Origin: Anas platyrhynchos
Lineage: Eukaryota > Chordata > Aves > Anseriformes > Anatidae
Direction of reading: 5' to 3'
Assembly: GCF_047663525.1 (NCBI RefSeq)
Contig: NC_092602.1
Location: forward strand, 1,371,501-1,435,500
Length of the DNA: 64,000 nt
Every line of letters starts with the position of its first letter. The first letter of the stretch is position 1. Made by a program: the position numbers and the translations under genes. Below are positions 47,217-63,404 of this stretch, piece after piece. A model generated the notes under the pieces. That model made no database searches and was not told the DNA's origin. It worked only from the letters and a program-made list of their open reading frames with translations.

Positions 47217-50200
47217 TTATGGGGAGGTGTTTATCTGGGCGCTGCTACCCACCCTGCTGCGGTATCCTCGCTCAGCCATGCGCTTGGCTTCTTGCCGCAC
47301 CAACTCCTCGCAGCGCTGCCTGAGGGAGCGCTCCTCCTCCTCCTCCTCCCTCTGCCGCTCCTGCTCCTCTTGCTCTTGCAAGCGGCGTTCTGTCACCTGA
47401 GCAGAGGAAAGACGAGGGTGGTTACAGCTCACATACGTACAGAAAAGGCCAGGAACCTGCGTTTTGAGGCAGGACTGCAGCAAGGTTTTAACACAACAAG
47501 GTTTAGCAGACACACCAGTAGCACTGGCTCAGTCAACAGGTTACAGGACAAAACCACGGGCTGTGTGGACACTTATCTGTCCACATGGGACTAGGAATGT
47601 CCTGAACCGAACTCTCAGAATCCCAGTAATCCTCTGCAACAGTACCTTTCTGTGCATTTTCCAGAAGTAACATTTGTGTAAATACACTGCAGCAACACCT
47701 TCAACATTTGGGTACAACACATCTGAAAAAGCAAACGATACCTGAGCTTCCAATTCCTGTCTGCGAGCCGTCTGCAGTTCCTTCTCTTGCTCTTTCTCTC
47801 GCCTCGTCAGTTCTTTTGCCTCCTCAAGTTCTCTGATCAGTTGCTCCCGATACTTTACAGACTCTTCTTGGGCTCGTCTGTTTAATTCCATCTTCTCTTG
47901 GATCTGGCGCTGTCTGCCTGCAAGGACCTTTGTGAAGTGAGAGGATAAGTCAGGAAAGCAGCCAGACTTAAAAGCAGAACTGGGGAAATCTTGGTGTAGA
48001 CAGTTAAACAGTTATCAGAAAATGTGTCAGACCAACAGAAAATCTCTCCCTCAAGTACTGGAGGCTATAACCCACTAGAGGGAACAACAGCTTTGTCATA
48101 CCAAGAGAGACACCAAATCAAAGAAAGGCATCACCTCATTCATCAGGCGATCTCTGGCCACCTTCTCTCTTTCCCATTCTTCTTCCCTCTTCTCCCAAAC
48201 TTTTTTAGCTTCTTCTCTAAAGGCAAGGAGAAGAATTGTCTCTAAGTTTGCTACTTACAGTTAAATATTGCATACACACACACACTCCCTGGGCATAGAT
48301 GAGCTACCCTGTGCTTGAGAGGAGGGCTCAGTTTGCTTTTTGCATTTGTTCCCATGCCGCTAGCGTGTCCACCCCACCTGTGCCTATTCTGGAGAACCAC
48401 TCTGACCTCCCTGCTACTGAAAAGCAGTAGCACAGTGAAGGAAACGCTGGCTTGGAGCAGGATTTCTTGGATGCTGAGGTCTGCCCCAAGAACAGAATGA
48501 AGAAAGAAGACCTCAGTTCTACTGCAGCATCTCCACAACAGCAAGGCCAGCGAAACACCTCTTCCTAATGTCCACATTTAACAAACATTAATGGAGCCTG
48601 CCAATCAGGCAAGAATATTCAGCACATGGTGGCTTTAGATGAAATGCAGAGGTGTGTAAACTCACCTAAAAATAGTCTGGAGCTCCGCCTCCCTCTCCTT
48701 CTCTAGCTGGAGCTGTTCCTCAATGACACGTTTCATCCAGGCAACGTCTGCGACAGCCCGTTCTCGTCTCGCTGACTGGCGGCGCTGATCCTCATCTTCT
48801 TTCTCGAGGAGGGCTAACAAGATTTGTCTGTCTGTTTCCTTGAGAAAAGCCAAAAGAGTAACAACTGTCCAACAGCCTTCTATCCTGCGTGCAAAACAAC
48901 TCTGTACCAAGTTACTGGTGACACAGTGTTGAGGGTATGCTCAGATTCTCTATGATCTTTTTGTTCCAGCCCCATTCACAAGCCAGAAGGGGTTTCCTAA
49001 CTACTTACCTGCAGGCATTAGAGGCAGACACAAATGAAACACAAAGGGTACAGTTCCTTCAACACACAGTCTCTATAAGGTATAAATCAAGGGGTATTTC
49101 CTCTTACCAGCTCCTCCTGTATCTGCTGGGCTCGTCTCTTTAACTGGGCATTACACTGATGCCTCAAAAAGCGGCTGAAGAAGAAGAAAAAAAAAAAAAG
49201 AACATCTAAACTCACTCTGAAGCCCTATTTTATTATATACCAGCACTCAAGAGGGTACATTTATGATGATAATATTTACAGGCAACAGAGGTACCTGCTA
49301 CCTCTAACATGAACGAGAAGTAACAGCACCAATGCATTTACTTATTAGCTCTTCTAACAAAACCCAAACATCTACAACCCACCCCTGCTATTGGAAATAC
49401 CTCCTTGTGCCGCCCCTACTGCCATGGAGATAGGAAAGGATTCTACCCATCCCTGCTGAAAGCTACGTTTGATCCCGTACCCAAGCTCAGTCTTCTTCCG
49501 GTGCTCTTCCATTTGTTTCCTTTCTTCTTCTAAGTTTTCCAGCTCCCACCGTTGCTTTAATAAATTCTCTTGCTCTTTTTTCAGCTTTGTTGCCTAATAT
49601 ATGTGAAAAGGGAAAAAAAAACACTAAGAGAGAGTACTTCAGAGAGCTAGGACATCCCAGAGAAAACATTTGAGTTTGTCCCATAGTCTTTGCTTTGCAA
49701 GCAAAACCATCATTGTGGTAAATATTCCACATTCATTTTCTGTGTCTTACTGGCTCACAGCACAAGAGACAGGGTGAGGAGCTTCAGCTGCCAAGGCCTC
49801 TGACCTGAACCTAGCATAGCACACTCAGAAGTTTCTACAAGTTTACAAGTGCTCACATTTCACGAGGAGCAAATGAAGTCTACGAGAGTTCAGTTAATAT
49901 GCCAGTGTTCACAGGAGAGGTCTGCTTTACTGACAGAACAATAGCCACAGCTAGTTTGTTCCAGGTTTAATCCAGAAGAAACCTGGGGGTAAGAGGTCGG
50001 GTCAGTGCTGCTCTATTTCTAAGTAAAACCATGAACTTCCTTCTCAGATGAAAAGAGACTAAAGGTTACCTCTGTCTCCTGTAGTTTCAGTTCTTCTATC
50101 TGCTGCAACAATATCTCTGCTTGCTTCTTCTCTTCCAGCCGACGCTTCTCTTCCTCTTGTCTCATTCTCTCCAGAGCTTCCCTTCGTGCAATTTCATACT

Positions 50201-51712
50201 TGTTTTCGTAGCGCTTTCTCTCTTCTCGTTCAGTTGCTTCTTGCTTATTGAGCCAAAACAAAGCACAGGTGGTTACAAATATGAGCAGATTACCTTATAA
50301 AGCTTTATTTTATTATTATTACTGCTGAAACCCGTATTTGAAGGCCTTTATTATGCTTTCATATTGAAATCACTACACTGCCATATCCAGGATTTGCATA
50401 TTGCAGTATCAAATTCATGAAGTTTAGCTATGAATGCTAGGAGAACAACAAACGGCCAAATCCTACTCCTCCCACAACCTGCCTGCCAGCTCAGGTGCTC
50501 CAGGAGCCCGCCCTGAGCACCAGTGACCAGAAACCCCGCAGCATACCTGCTTTTTTTGCTTTAGCTGATCACCCCACGCCTCCACAACGTGCCTCCTGTG
50601 CAGCTCCGACTCCACCTGCAGACAGAGAGGTGGCATCGCCAGCAGTGCCAGCAGCACCCGGAGGGACCCTGGAGCACCTGGCCCAGCCCCTGCAGAGCTC
50701 CGGGTGTCCTCGGTGCCCACGGGTCCCGAGCTCAGCGTCCTGGGAAATGCTACAGCGAGACTGAAACCGGAGCTGTGGCTGCTGCAGCAGCATGGCAGCA
50801 GAACAACGAACAGGGAAGCACTGCAGACAGGGCATGCACAGCTCTGGAAAGCACCAAGGCTTTGTACAGACCCTGAAAATCCGCTCTCGGTGCCAGGCCG
50901 GATTGCTGACCCTCCGGCAGCTGACCCTCGGGCCATTTCCCTTCCTTGCCTCCCACTCGCCAGCTCTCGGGGCTATCCCTGCGCTGTGACTCGTGCTGAG
51001 AGCCACCAGCAGACACTCGAGGCGCTTCCCGTTAAAACGGGGCGAAACCAGCACGGGACACGCAGAGGAGCGGCCTCACCTCCCGCAGCTCGGCGCTGTT
51101 CTGCCTCCAGTGCTCGTACAGCAGCCGCTCGGCGACCTGCGGGGGACGACACGGGGAGGAGGGACGGCTGCTGGGCGGCCCTGCCCGGCCCTGTCCCCCC
51201 CCCCTCGGCCCTGCCCTGCCCTGCCCGGCCCTCACCTCCCGGCCCCGCCGCTCCCGGGCTGCCCGCAGCGCCCCGCTCCGCTCCCGCAGCGCCTCGCCGG
51301 GCTCCCGCCTCAGCTCCCTCAGCTCGGCCGCCAGCTCCTCGCTCTCCTCGGCCAGCAGCCGCCTCAGCCGCTCCCGCCGCCGCTCCAGCTCCTCCCGCCG
51401 GGCCTCCTGCGAGCTGCCGGGACACGGAGGGCGTCAGGGAGGGGACGGGGGGGGGCACCGAGCGGCACCGGGCCCGCCCGGCCAGGCCCTGCCAGGCCCC
51501 ACCAGGCCTCACCCGGCCCTGCCCCGCTCGCACCTGGCCGGGAGGGCCCGCGGCTCGCTCCACCGAGCCTGCCTGGAGCTGTAGAGCTGGGCCCGTACGA
51601 AGCAGCGTTGGGCCCGCTCCCATTGCTGCCGGCCCCGCGCCTCCCGCTCCGCCGCACGGGCCCGGGCCTCCCGCAGCCACATCGCCCGCCGCCGGGCCGC
51701 GGCCGTTGCCAT
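47217..51712 (-). CDS. TCHP: Trichoplein keratin filament-binding protein (TCHP, mitostatin)
   Basis: Coiled-coil protein of centrioles, keratin filaments, desmosomes and mitochondria; in mammals it activates Aurora A at centrioles and restrains primary cilium assembly. Coding exons in transcript order: 51712-51534, 51413-51236, 51136-51080, 50615-50547, 50243-50070, 49593-49481, 49174-49108, 48838-48666, 48216-48135, 47927-47742, 47396-47217. Phases match and total 485 aa (human 498). Nearly the whole chain is charged heptad coiled coil, rich in E, R, K and [80 protein letters not shown]. The end [16 protein letters not shown] replaces the mammalian tail. The start [16 protein letters not shown] is the first ATG in frame in a CpG-rich exon; the N-terminus is more arginine- and alanine-rich than human. 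It is divergent from GLTP. Confidence 0.95.
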
Positions 51713-52044
51713 GGCAACGCGGGGAGCAGCTACGGGTGCCGCCGAGGGTCAAAAAGCACCGAGGGCACGGGGCTTCGCGGGGAGGGAGGGGCGGGGTGTG
51801 CGGGCACCGCCTTCTCACGGCGCTGATTGGTGGGCGGGGAGGTGGGCGGGGCGTGAGGGGCGGTGGGCGGGGCTATGAGTGATGTGGGCGGGGCGTGTCG
51901 GGAGGTGGGCGGGGCTTCCCGGGGCGGTGAATAGGGTTTGCCTTGCAGTGGGCGGGGCTCCGGGGGCGGTGGGCGGGGCTTTGGGGGCGGTGGGCGTGGT
52001 TTCCCGGGGGTGGGCGGGGCTTTGGGTGCCGGCCGGGCCGGGCC
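51713..52044. promoter_or_regulatory. Bidirectional promoter TCHP / GLTP with a GC-box array
   Basis: Only 332 bases lie between the divergent start codons. There is no TATA box. An inverted CCAAT box (ATTGG, 51826-51830) sits at the edge of an array of nine GTGGGCG units, seven of them reading GTGGGCGGGGC, a strong Sp1/KLF-type GC box. The array spans about 51830-52021. Sp1/NF-Y use is inferred from motif type. Confidence 0.8.
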
Positions 52045-54639
52045 ATGGCGCTGCTGCTGGAGCACGAGTTCCGGCCGCTGCCCCCCGACGGGCGGGTGGA
52101 GACGCTGCCCTTCCTCGAGGCCGTGGCGCACCTGCCGCCCTTCTTCGGTAAGGGACGGGAACCGGCACCGGGACGGGCACCGGGACGGGAACCGGGACGG
52201 GAACAGGGGCAGGAACCGGGGCAGGAACCGCCCCGGGACGCTGCCGCCGCCGGGCAGAGGGCGCCTGGGTCCGCCCCGGTTCCCACGGGGGTGCTGCTGG
52301 GTCCCGGTACTACCTCCCCCCGGTACTGCCCCCACCTCCCGGTACTGCCCCCCCGGTATTGCCCCCCCGGTACTACCCCTCGGTTCTGCCCCCCCGGTAC
52401 TGCTCCCCCAGTACTACCCCCCGAGTAGTGCCCCCCCCGGTTCTGCTCCCCCGGTTCTGCCCCCCCCCGGTTCTTCCCTCCCGGTACTGCCCCCCTCGGT
52501 ACTGCCCCCCCCGGTTCTGCCCCCCCCCGGTCCCCCGGTAGCAGCCCCCGGCGGCGTTGCATCAGTGCCGGGCGTGGGTCGGCGCCTTCCCGTCCCGTCC
52601 CGTCCCGTCCCGTCCCGCCCGACCCGCCCGACCCGCCGAGCAGCCCCGTTGGGGAACGGCTCCGGGCGGGGGCGTCGCGGGGGTGGCACCGACCGAGGGC
52701 GGCGGGGCCGGGCCGAGGCGGAGCAGCAGCAGCAGGAGCAGCAGCACAATGCCCCGCTTTGTGCCCGCCCGTGGCTGGGGACGGCCGGGCACCACCGAGG
52801 GCCCTCGGGGTGGGCAGAGCCCCCCGGGCACCGGGAAGGATCTCGGGGTGCCCCCGGTACGGCCCCGGTGACCGCCGTCCCCTCCCCGTGTCCCCGCAGA
52901 CTGCCTCGGGACGCCCATCGTGTACTCGCCTGTCAAGGCTGACCTGGCTGGAAACATCAAGGTAGGGGCACGGGGGGCTGCGGGCGGGGGTCCTTCATCC
53001 CCTGGGACCCTTCATCCCATAGGACCCTTCATCTCCTTGGGGTCCTTCATCCCCCTGGGGCTCTTCATCCCCTAGGACCCTTCATCCCCTGGGACCCTTC
53101 ATCCCCTGGGACCCTTCATCCCCTTGGGGTTCTTCATCCCCTTGGGGCTCTTTGTCCCCTAGGACCCTTCATCCCCTGGGACCCTTCATCCCCTTGGGGC
53201 TCTTCGTCCCTTGGGGCCCTTCATCCCCCCAGGACCCTTCTTCCCCCAGGACCCTTTAACCCCTGGGACTCTTCATCCCCCTCGGGAACCTTCATCCCCT
53301 AGGACCCTTCATCTCCTTGGGGTCCTTCATCCCTTTGGGGCTCTTTGTCCACTAGGACCCTTTAACCCCTGGGACCCTTCATCCCCCTTGGGACCCTTCA
53401 TCCCCTTGGGACCCTTCATCCCCTTGGGGCCCTTCATCACCCCATAGAAGCTCTCGGGCTCCCCCGCTGCCGCAGCATCCCCAGCACTTGCTGCGGGTGC
53501 CCCGTTTGCACCACCCCAGCCCCGCAGCCCCCAGCAGCCACCCCCATTTCTCTCCTTTTCCCCCCCATCCCGCAGAAGATCCGGGCTGTTTACGACTCCG
53601 ACCCCGCCAAGTTCCAGACGCTGCAGGACATCCTACAGGTGGAGAAGGAGCTGCACGGCTCGGCCTGGCCCAAGACGGGCGCCACGCTGGCGCTGATGTG
53701 GTTGAAGAGGTGACTCAGGGCGCCGGCGGTGCCTTTCCCCCAAAACCAGCCCCATGGCTCCGGCTGCTCCCCGGGCTGGGTTTTAGGGAGTGCTGCTGGT
53801 TCTGACCCCATCGGGAGCTTTGCTGATGCCCTCCCATCCCCTGCAAGGCGGTGTTTGCGTTCCTATAAATCCCCGCTGGGCTCCGTGCCCCACTCCAAGG
53901 TTATGGGGTTTTGGGGGTCTGGGTGCCCCCATGGGGATGCCGGGGGCTGTCACCCCACGTGGCAGTTCCCAAACCCCCCCCGTCAGCCCCGCTGTCCTCG
54001 CAGGGGCCTGAAGTTCATGCTGGTGCTGCTGCAGAGCATCTCCGACGGCGAGCGGGACGAGGAGCACCCCAACCTCATCCGGGTGAACGCCCTGAAGGCT
54101 TACGAGGTCTCGCTGAAGAAATACCACGGCTGGATGCTGCAGAAGCTCTTCATGGTGAGCGGGACCACAGCTGCCCTGCCTGGAGCCCAAATCCCTGACG
54201 CTCACCCCGAGCAGCTCGGTGCTTTAGGAGAGATAAGGCGGCAGCTGCGGATGTGCAGCCCCTTGATTTATTTTAGGGATTATTTCCAGGGAGCCCCCAC
54301 TGGTGCTGGTGGGAGGCTGCTGCTGGGGGAATCGTCCCGGGCACATCCCAGCGAGGGGCTGCCATGGGCTGGGGGGCTCGGGGGGCTCATTAGGGTGGTG
54401 TCCCCGCGGCCGGGGCAGGACTCCGTGTGCCCTCACCCCTTCCCTCCGTCCCGCAGGGCTCGGTCTACGCGCTGCCGTACAAGTCGGATCTGCTGAAGGC
54501 TTTAGAGAAGGGCAAAGACGTCAAGGAGGAGGAGAGCATCGAGAAGATCCATCAGTTCGTCTCCAGGGTCAGCCCCATCCTGGATGCCATCTACGAGATG
54601 TACGCGGCGATGAACGCCGAGCTCAGCTACAAAGCCTGA
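52045..54639 (+). CDS. GLTP: Glycolipid transfer protein
   Basis: Cytosolic all-helical protein that moves glucosylceramide and other glycosphingolipids between membranes. Exons 52045-52147, 52900-52961, 53576-53709, 54004-54154 and 54457-54639 encode 210 aa (human 209), phases matching. The glycolipid headgroup site is complete: D49, N53, K56, W97 and H141, each one higher than human D48, N52, K55, W96 and H140 because of one extra residue near the N-terminus. Landmarks are FLEAVAHLPPFFDCLG, GATLALMWLKRGLKF, SDGERDEEHPNLIRVNA and KKYHGW; the C-terminus is EMYAAMNAELSYKA. It starts 332 bases from the TCHP ATG on the other strand. Introns 1 and 2 are packed with GC-rich minisatellites. No truncation is evident. 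Confidence 0.96.
52154..52230 (+). repeat. GGGACGGGAACC-type minisatellite in GLTP intron 1
   Basis: Imperfect tandem copies of an 11-12 base unit of the form GGAACCGGGACG begin a few bases after the exon 1 donor. Confidence 0.75.
52301..52540 (+). repeat. CCCCCCGGTACTGC minisatellite in GLTP intron 1
   Basis: Many imperfect copies of a unit of about 14 bases alternating CCCCCCGGTACTGC and CCCCCCCGGTTCTGC. Confidence 0.85.
52589..52616 (+). repeat. CCCGT pentanucleotide microsatellite
   Basis: About five to six near-perfect CCCGT units, followed by related CCCGA/CCCGC units in GLTP intron 1. Confidence 0.8.
52991..53444 (+). repeat. CTTCATCCCCTGGGACC minisatellite in GLTP intron 2
   Basis: About 450 bases of imperfect tandem repeats with a unit of 16-18 bases, CTTCATCCCCTTGGGGC and CTTCATCCCCTGGGACC variants. 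It fills most of intron 2. Confidence 0.88.
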
Positions 54640-54739
54640 CGCTGGCACGGGCCGGGGGCTGCTCCCGGCTGCCGGCCGCCTCTGATTCTGCTAGCCTGGT
54701 TTCTAAACAAATTAATTCATTTTCTATCGAGAATCTGGC

Positions 54740-54745
54740 AATAAA
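54740..54745 (+). terminator. GLTP: Proximal poly(A) signal AATAAA of GLTP
   Basis: Hexamer 100 bases past the stop codon; would give a very short 3' UTR. Its use versus the distal signal is undetermined. Confidence 0.5.
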
Positions 54746-55176
54746 CCAGGGGTACCCTGGCTCGGCTCAGGATTTCCCCAGCTTTTGTACTAAAGAAGCC
54801 AAACGAGCGCAAGGTCCTCGTGCAGGGCGAGCGAGAGGAACGACGCGCGGCCGGCGGCAGCGTCCCAATGATGCGATTTTGGCTCTGCCCTCGCTCTCCG
54901 TGCGCCTCTGCCTCCTGGTCTGCACCTCTGCCTCCTCGCCTGGGCTGCTCTTGGACCTCGCAGCACCCAGGGCACAGCACCCAGGGCACAGCACCCCGTA
55001 TGTATGATGCTGGCAGTGCCCATTGCGGAGGAGCCGGTGACATCCCTGGGTGCCCCCCAGCCCCATGGGCAGTGGCACGAGAGCGAGACCCCCACCGGGG
55101 GCTGCAGCCCCCTCCAGGCGGTGTTTCGGAGCTCTGGGTGCCTTGGCGTGGTGATGCCCGTCGGCAGCAAGAACTC

Positions 55177-55182
55177 AATAAA
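55177..55182 (+). terminator. GLTP: Distal poly(A) signal AATAAA of GLTP
   Basis: Second hexamer about 0.5 kb past the stop, close to the point where CpG-rich sequence begins again. Confidence 0.6.
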
Positions 55183-55199
55183 TCTCCTAAATCTTCGCT

Positions 55200-57716
55200 A
55201 ACCTGGGTTTGGGAGGCTGTTTTGGGGCCGGCCCGGGGGCGGGTCTGGCTGCGGGCGGGTCCCGGGGCGCCCGCCCACGGCAGCGGGGCCGGGAGGGACC
55301 GGGACGGGCCGGGAGGGACCGGGACAGAGCCGGAGGCGGCTGCGGGAGCGGCGCGGGACGGGACGGGCGGTACCGGGATGGGGACGGGGCTGGGGACCGG
55401 GGAGCGGGGCTGGGGGCTGGGGGTAGCGGGCAGGGGGCTGGGGGTGCCGTGGGGTGGGGGGCTCGGGATGCTGCGGGCTCCAAACCCACCCGCACAGAGG
55501 CTCCGCAGCCCGGCTGGTGGCTGGGTGAGGGGCTCGGGGATGGTGTTTGGGGGGTCCCGGGGGGGGCTCGGTGCCGGTGCTGAGCGCGCACCTGGGTGCG
55601 GGTGCGAGGGTTTGTGTTGGATGCGAGCGGCGGGGCCGTGCCCGGCAGGCACATCGCGCAGTGCCAGGGGTTGAGTCATTTGCTCCGTGGGGTGAGGAAG
55701 GCTGAAAAAATTAAAAATAATAAAAAAAAAAAAGCCAAATAAGTCAACAAGGCAAAGAAAAGCCGATTGACAACACCTTTCCTGGCAGCGGCGGGGCCCA
55801 GGGGAGTGCCTGCGTTTGTAGGGCCGGTTGTGAGACCGTCACTTCCCAAGCAAAGCTTCCTCCCCAGCACGTGATGGCAGCCGCTCCGTCACCCGCTTCT
55901 GCCTCTTGTCCCCCTGCCTCCAGCCCTGCCGTGACCCCGGTGCCACTCGTCCCCCAACCCGTGACCTCAGCGGGGTCGTCCCCAGCCGATGGCCGTGGGA
56001 TGGGACGCGCCGGCCTCGCTCCTTGATTTTTTTGTTGCCATGGGTTAAGCCAAATGAAAACCAATTCAAATCCCCGGGGAGAGGCGTGATCCCCGCAGGA
56101 AGCTGATTTCCATTCGCCTGCTGCCCGGGGTCACTCCGGGCCTGATGTCCTCGGGGAGCCCCCCGTAAGGGCACCCAGCACCGGGAGCTTTCACATCCCT
56201 CCTTCCCCTGGCTTTGCTTCTGCTCCCCCAGCTGCAGCAGGGGTGCTGCCCACCGGGAAGCCCCCACCAACCCCTATCTGCACCCCCCCGTGCCCCACCA
56301 GGGAGCAAAATTACATCCCGATAGTAAAATCCCCGTGGGTCATTGTTATTTCGTGCCCCTCCTTGCAGCGCTGGCGTCCCCCGGCTCTGCCCTGGCCTCT
56401 GGCTGGGTTTGGCAGCCCGAGCTATATTTGGGTTTTGCCCTCGCCGCTTTTCTCTCAAAGCTGTGCTTTTCCTGTGGTTTGGGCTGGGATTGCACAGCAC
56501 AGCGGAGAGGGGTGGCTTGGGTGCTCCGTCCCCGTGCCGGAGGGGTTGGGTTTGCTGTGAATTTCCCTGCTCGGGTGTGCGAGAGCCGGGGTCACGGCGG
56601 CTTTGGCAGGTGCACGTGGAATTTCTTGCAGCCAGAGCAAGGAAGGAAAGGAGGAGAAATCGCACGGGTCCCATCACAAACCCCACATCTCCGGGGGCTG
56701 TGTCCCTGCTGCTGCCTCCCGCGGGATCTGGGGCTGTGGGGTGATGGGGATGTTGTCCATGTCCCCCCTCCCCGTGCTGCTGCAGTTTTTGGGGCCATTT
56801 GCAGCCCCCATCCCCTGCCCGCGTGGGGACGCGGCCGCCGCGGGTGGCGACACGCTGCCTAATTAGAAGCGCGTTATCCAGCAGCGATCTCCGGGAGGGC
56901 CAAGCCTGCCATTATGGCTTGTCGTACAGAGCTGCAGCCCAGCAGCAAATTATACCTTCCCCGGCTGCTTTTTCTGTCTCTGAACCCTGGGGCTGAGAGC
57001 GGGGGCTGAGCGCGCTCCTGGGAGGCAGAAACTGAACTAGGGCCGAGCATTTCTGCATTTTGTGGTGTGTTTGCATGGAAAGCGGGGCTGCTGGGGAGCC
57101 CCGGGGGTGTTTATCAGCAAGCAGGCAGGTGTGTGGCCGTGCCCGTAGCAGGGCTTTCTGCCAGCCTCCTTTCCCTCCGCACAACCAAAACCCACCCCAA
57201 AACTCCTCACCCCAAACACCGCTCGCTCCCTCCACCAGCACCCCCAGGCTGCGTCCCCCCCGCCGTGCTGGGGTCCAGGTCACAGCCCCGGTTTGTGTGG
57301 CACCACAGCCGGGCGGTGAGGTGTGGGGGCCCCGCTCCTGACCCCCTGTGGCTCCCCTCAGCCCCATCCTGGGGGCTCCCCGGGGCCGGGCAGCACGCAC
57401 AGGGCTCGCTCTGTGCCCCAGCCTGGGCTGCACCCAAGCTGACCGCAGCGGGGCCGGGCTCCAGGCAGCTGCGCTTTGAAGCCGGCAGCGCCGGAGCCAG
57501 TGGGGGCTGCGTGGACGCGAGGGGGTCCCCGCGGGTGGGTAGGTGGGCTGGGGGCTGCCGGGGGTCCCGCTGGCCCCAAACGCTGCTGGGGTCGGGGTGG
57601 GATGCTGCTCCTGCCGTGGGATCTGGCAGCGGCTCGCCCAGGGCACGGTGCCCGTGGGAGAGGATGGGGCGGGAGGGGAAGTTTTTTGGGAATGACTCCG
57701 GGCTTCCCTCTGCCAG
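55200..57716. other. GLTP-TRPV4 spacer, likely containing the TRPV4 5' region
   Basis: GC-rich repeats of GGGACGGGCC/GGGAGGGACC type occur at 55280-55390, and an A-rich run at about 55704-55735. A TRPV4 promoter and non-coding first exon probably lie here, but I could not fix their position. The many long open frames are composition shadows. Confidence 0.5.
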
Positions 57717-57791
57717 GTCTCCTGCTCTCGCCGAAGGACCGAGGAGCGCGGCCACCCAGGCAGCGAGCAGAGGTCCTGCTGAAAGGGGAGC
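57717..57791 (+). other. TRPV4: Likely 5' UTR part of the first TRPV4 coding exon
   Basis: A good acceptor (CTTCCCTCTGCCAG ending at 57716) lies 75 bases before the ATG. This suggests that the first coding exon starts here and is preceded by a separate non-coding exon, as in mammalian TRPV4. Confidence 0.55.
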
Positions 57792-63011
<5,220 letters not shown>

Positions 63012-63379
63012 CACCGCGGTGCCGGAGCCGACGGACTCTGCCCCGGCACGGCCCGCAGAACCACGGCTCCCACGTGTGCTCCCCGGTGCGTCCGTTCCTC
63101 AGGGATTCGTGCAGCCTCCGTCCCTCCAGCAGCCGCCGTCCCGGTGGGATCCATCCCAACGGGGGTCCCGGATGGCCCCGGGGGTGCCGGGGGTCTCCAG
63201 CTCACCCCGACGAGCTCCGGTGCCGCCGCTTTGCTTCCCTGCGCTGGGGCCGTCGGCTGCGCCGTGCTGGGGGCCTCTGCCGTGGGCAGGGTGCTGGGAG
63301 CACAGCCCCCCCCTCGCAGCACGGCCAAGGGCTTTTGCCACACGTTTTTGCACAAGATTTATACGACTATTTATTTAGT

Positions 63380-63385
63380 AATAAA
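63380..63385 (+). terminator. TRPV4: Poly(A) signal AATAAA of TRPV4
   Basis: First canonical hexamer after the stop, inside a short AT-rich patch, giving a 3' UTR of about 0.4 kb. Confidence 0.75.
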
Positions 63386-63404
63386 GAGTGACCTGCAGGG
63401 GCCG

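Noticed and set aside
50704-51882. 392-codon open frame on the + strand over the TCHP 5' exons
   Set aside because: It is the antisense shadow of GC-rich TCHP exons 1-3 and their introns. The minus-strand exons have consistent splice sites and match trichoplein.
51938-52942. 334-codon open frame through GLTP intron 1
   Set aside because: A product of GC-rich repeats lacking stops; it crosses the real GLTP exon 1 out of frame and is low complexity.
53211-53447. 78-codon PLGPFIP-type repetitive open frame
   Set aside because: Direct translation of the intron 2 minisatellite, with no start context or splicing support.
54717-55679. 320-codon minus-strand open frame between GLTP and TRPV4
   Set aside because: Proline/serine/arginine-rich composition artefact of GC-rich DNA overlapping the GLTP 3' UTR; resembles no family.
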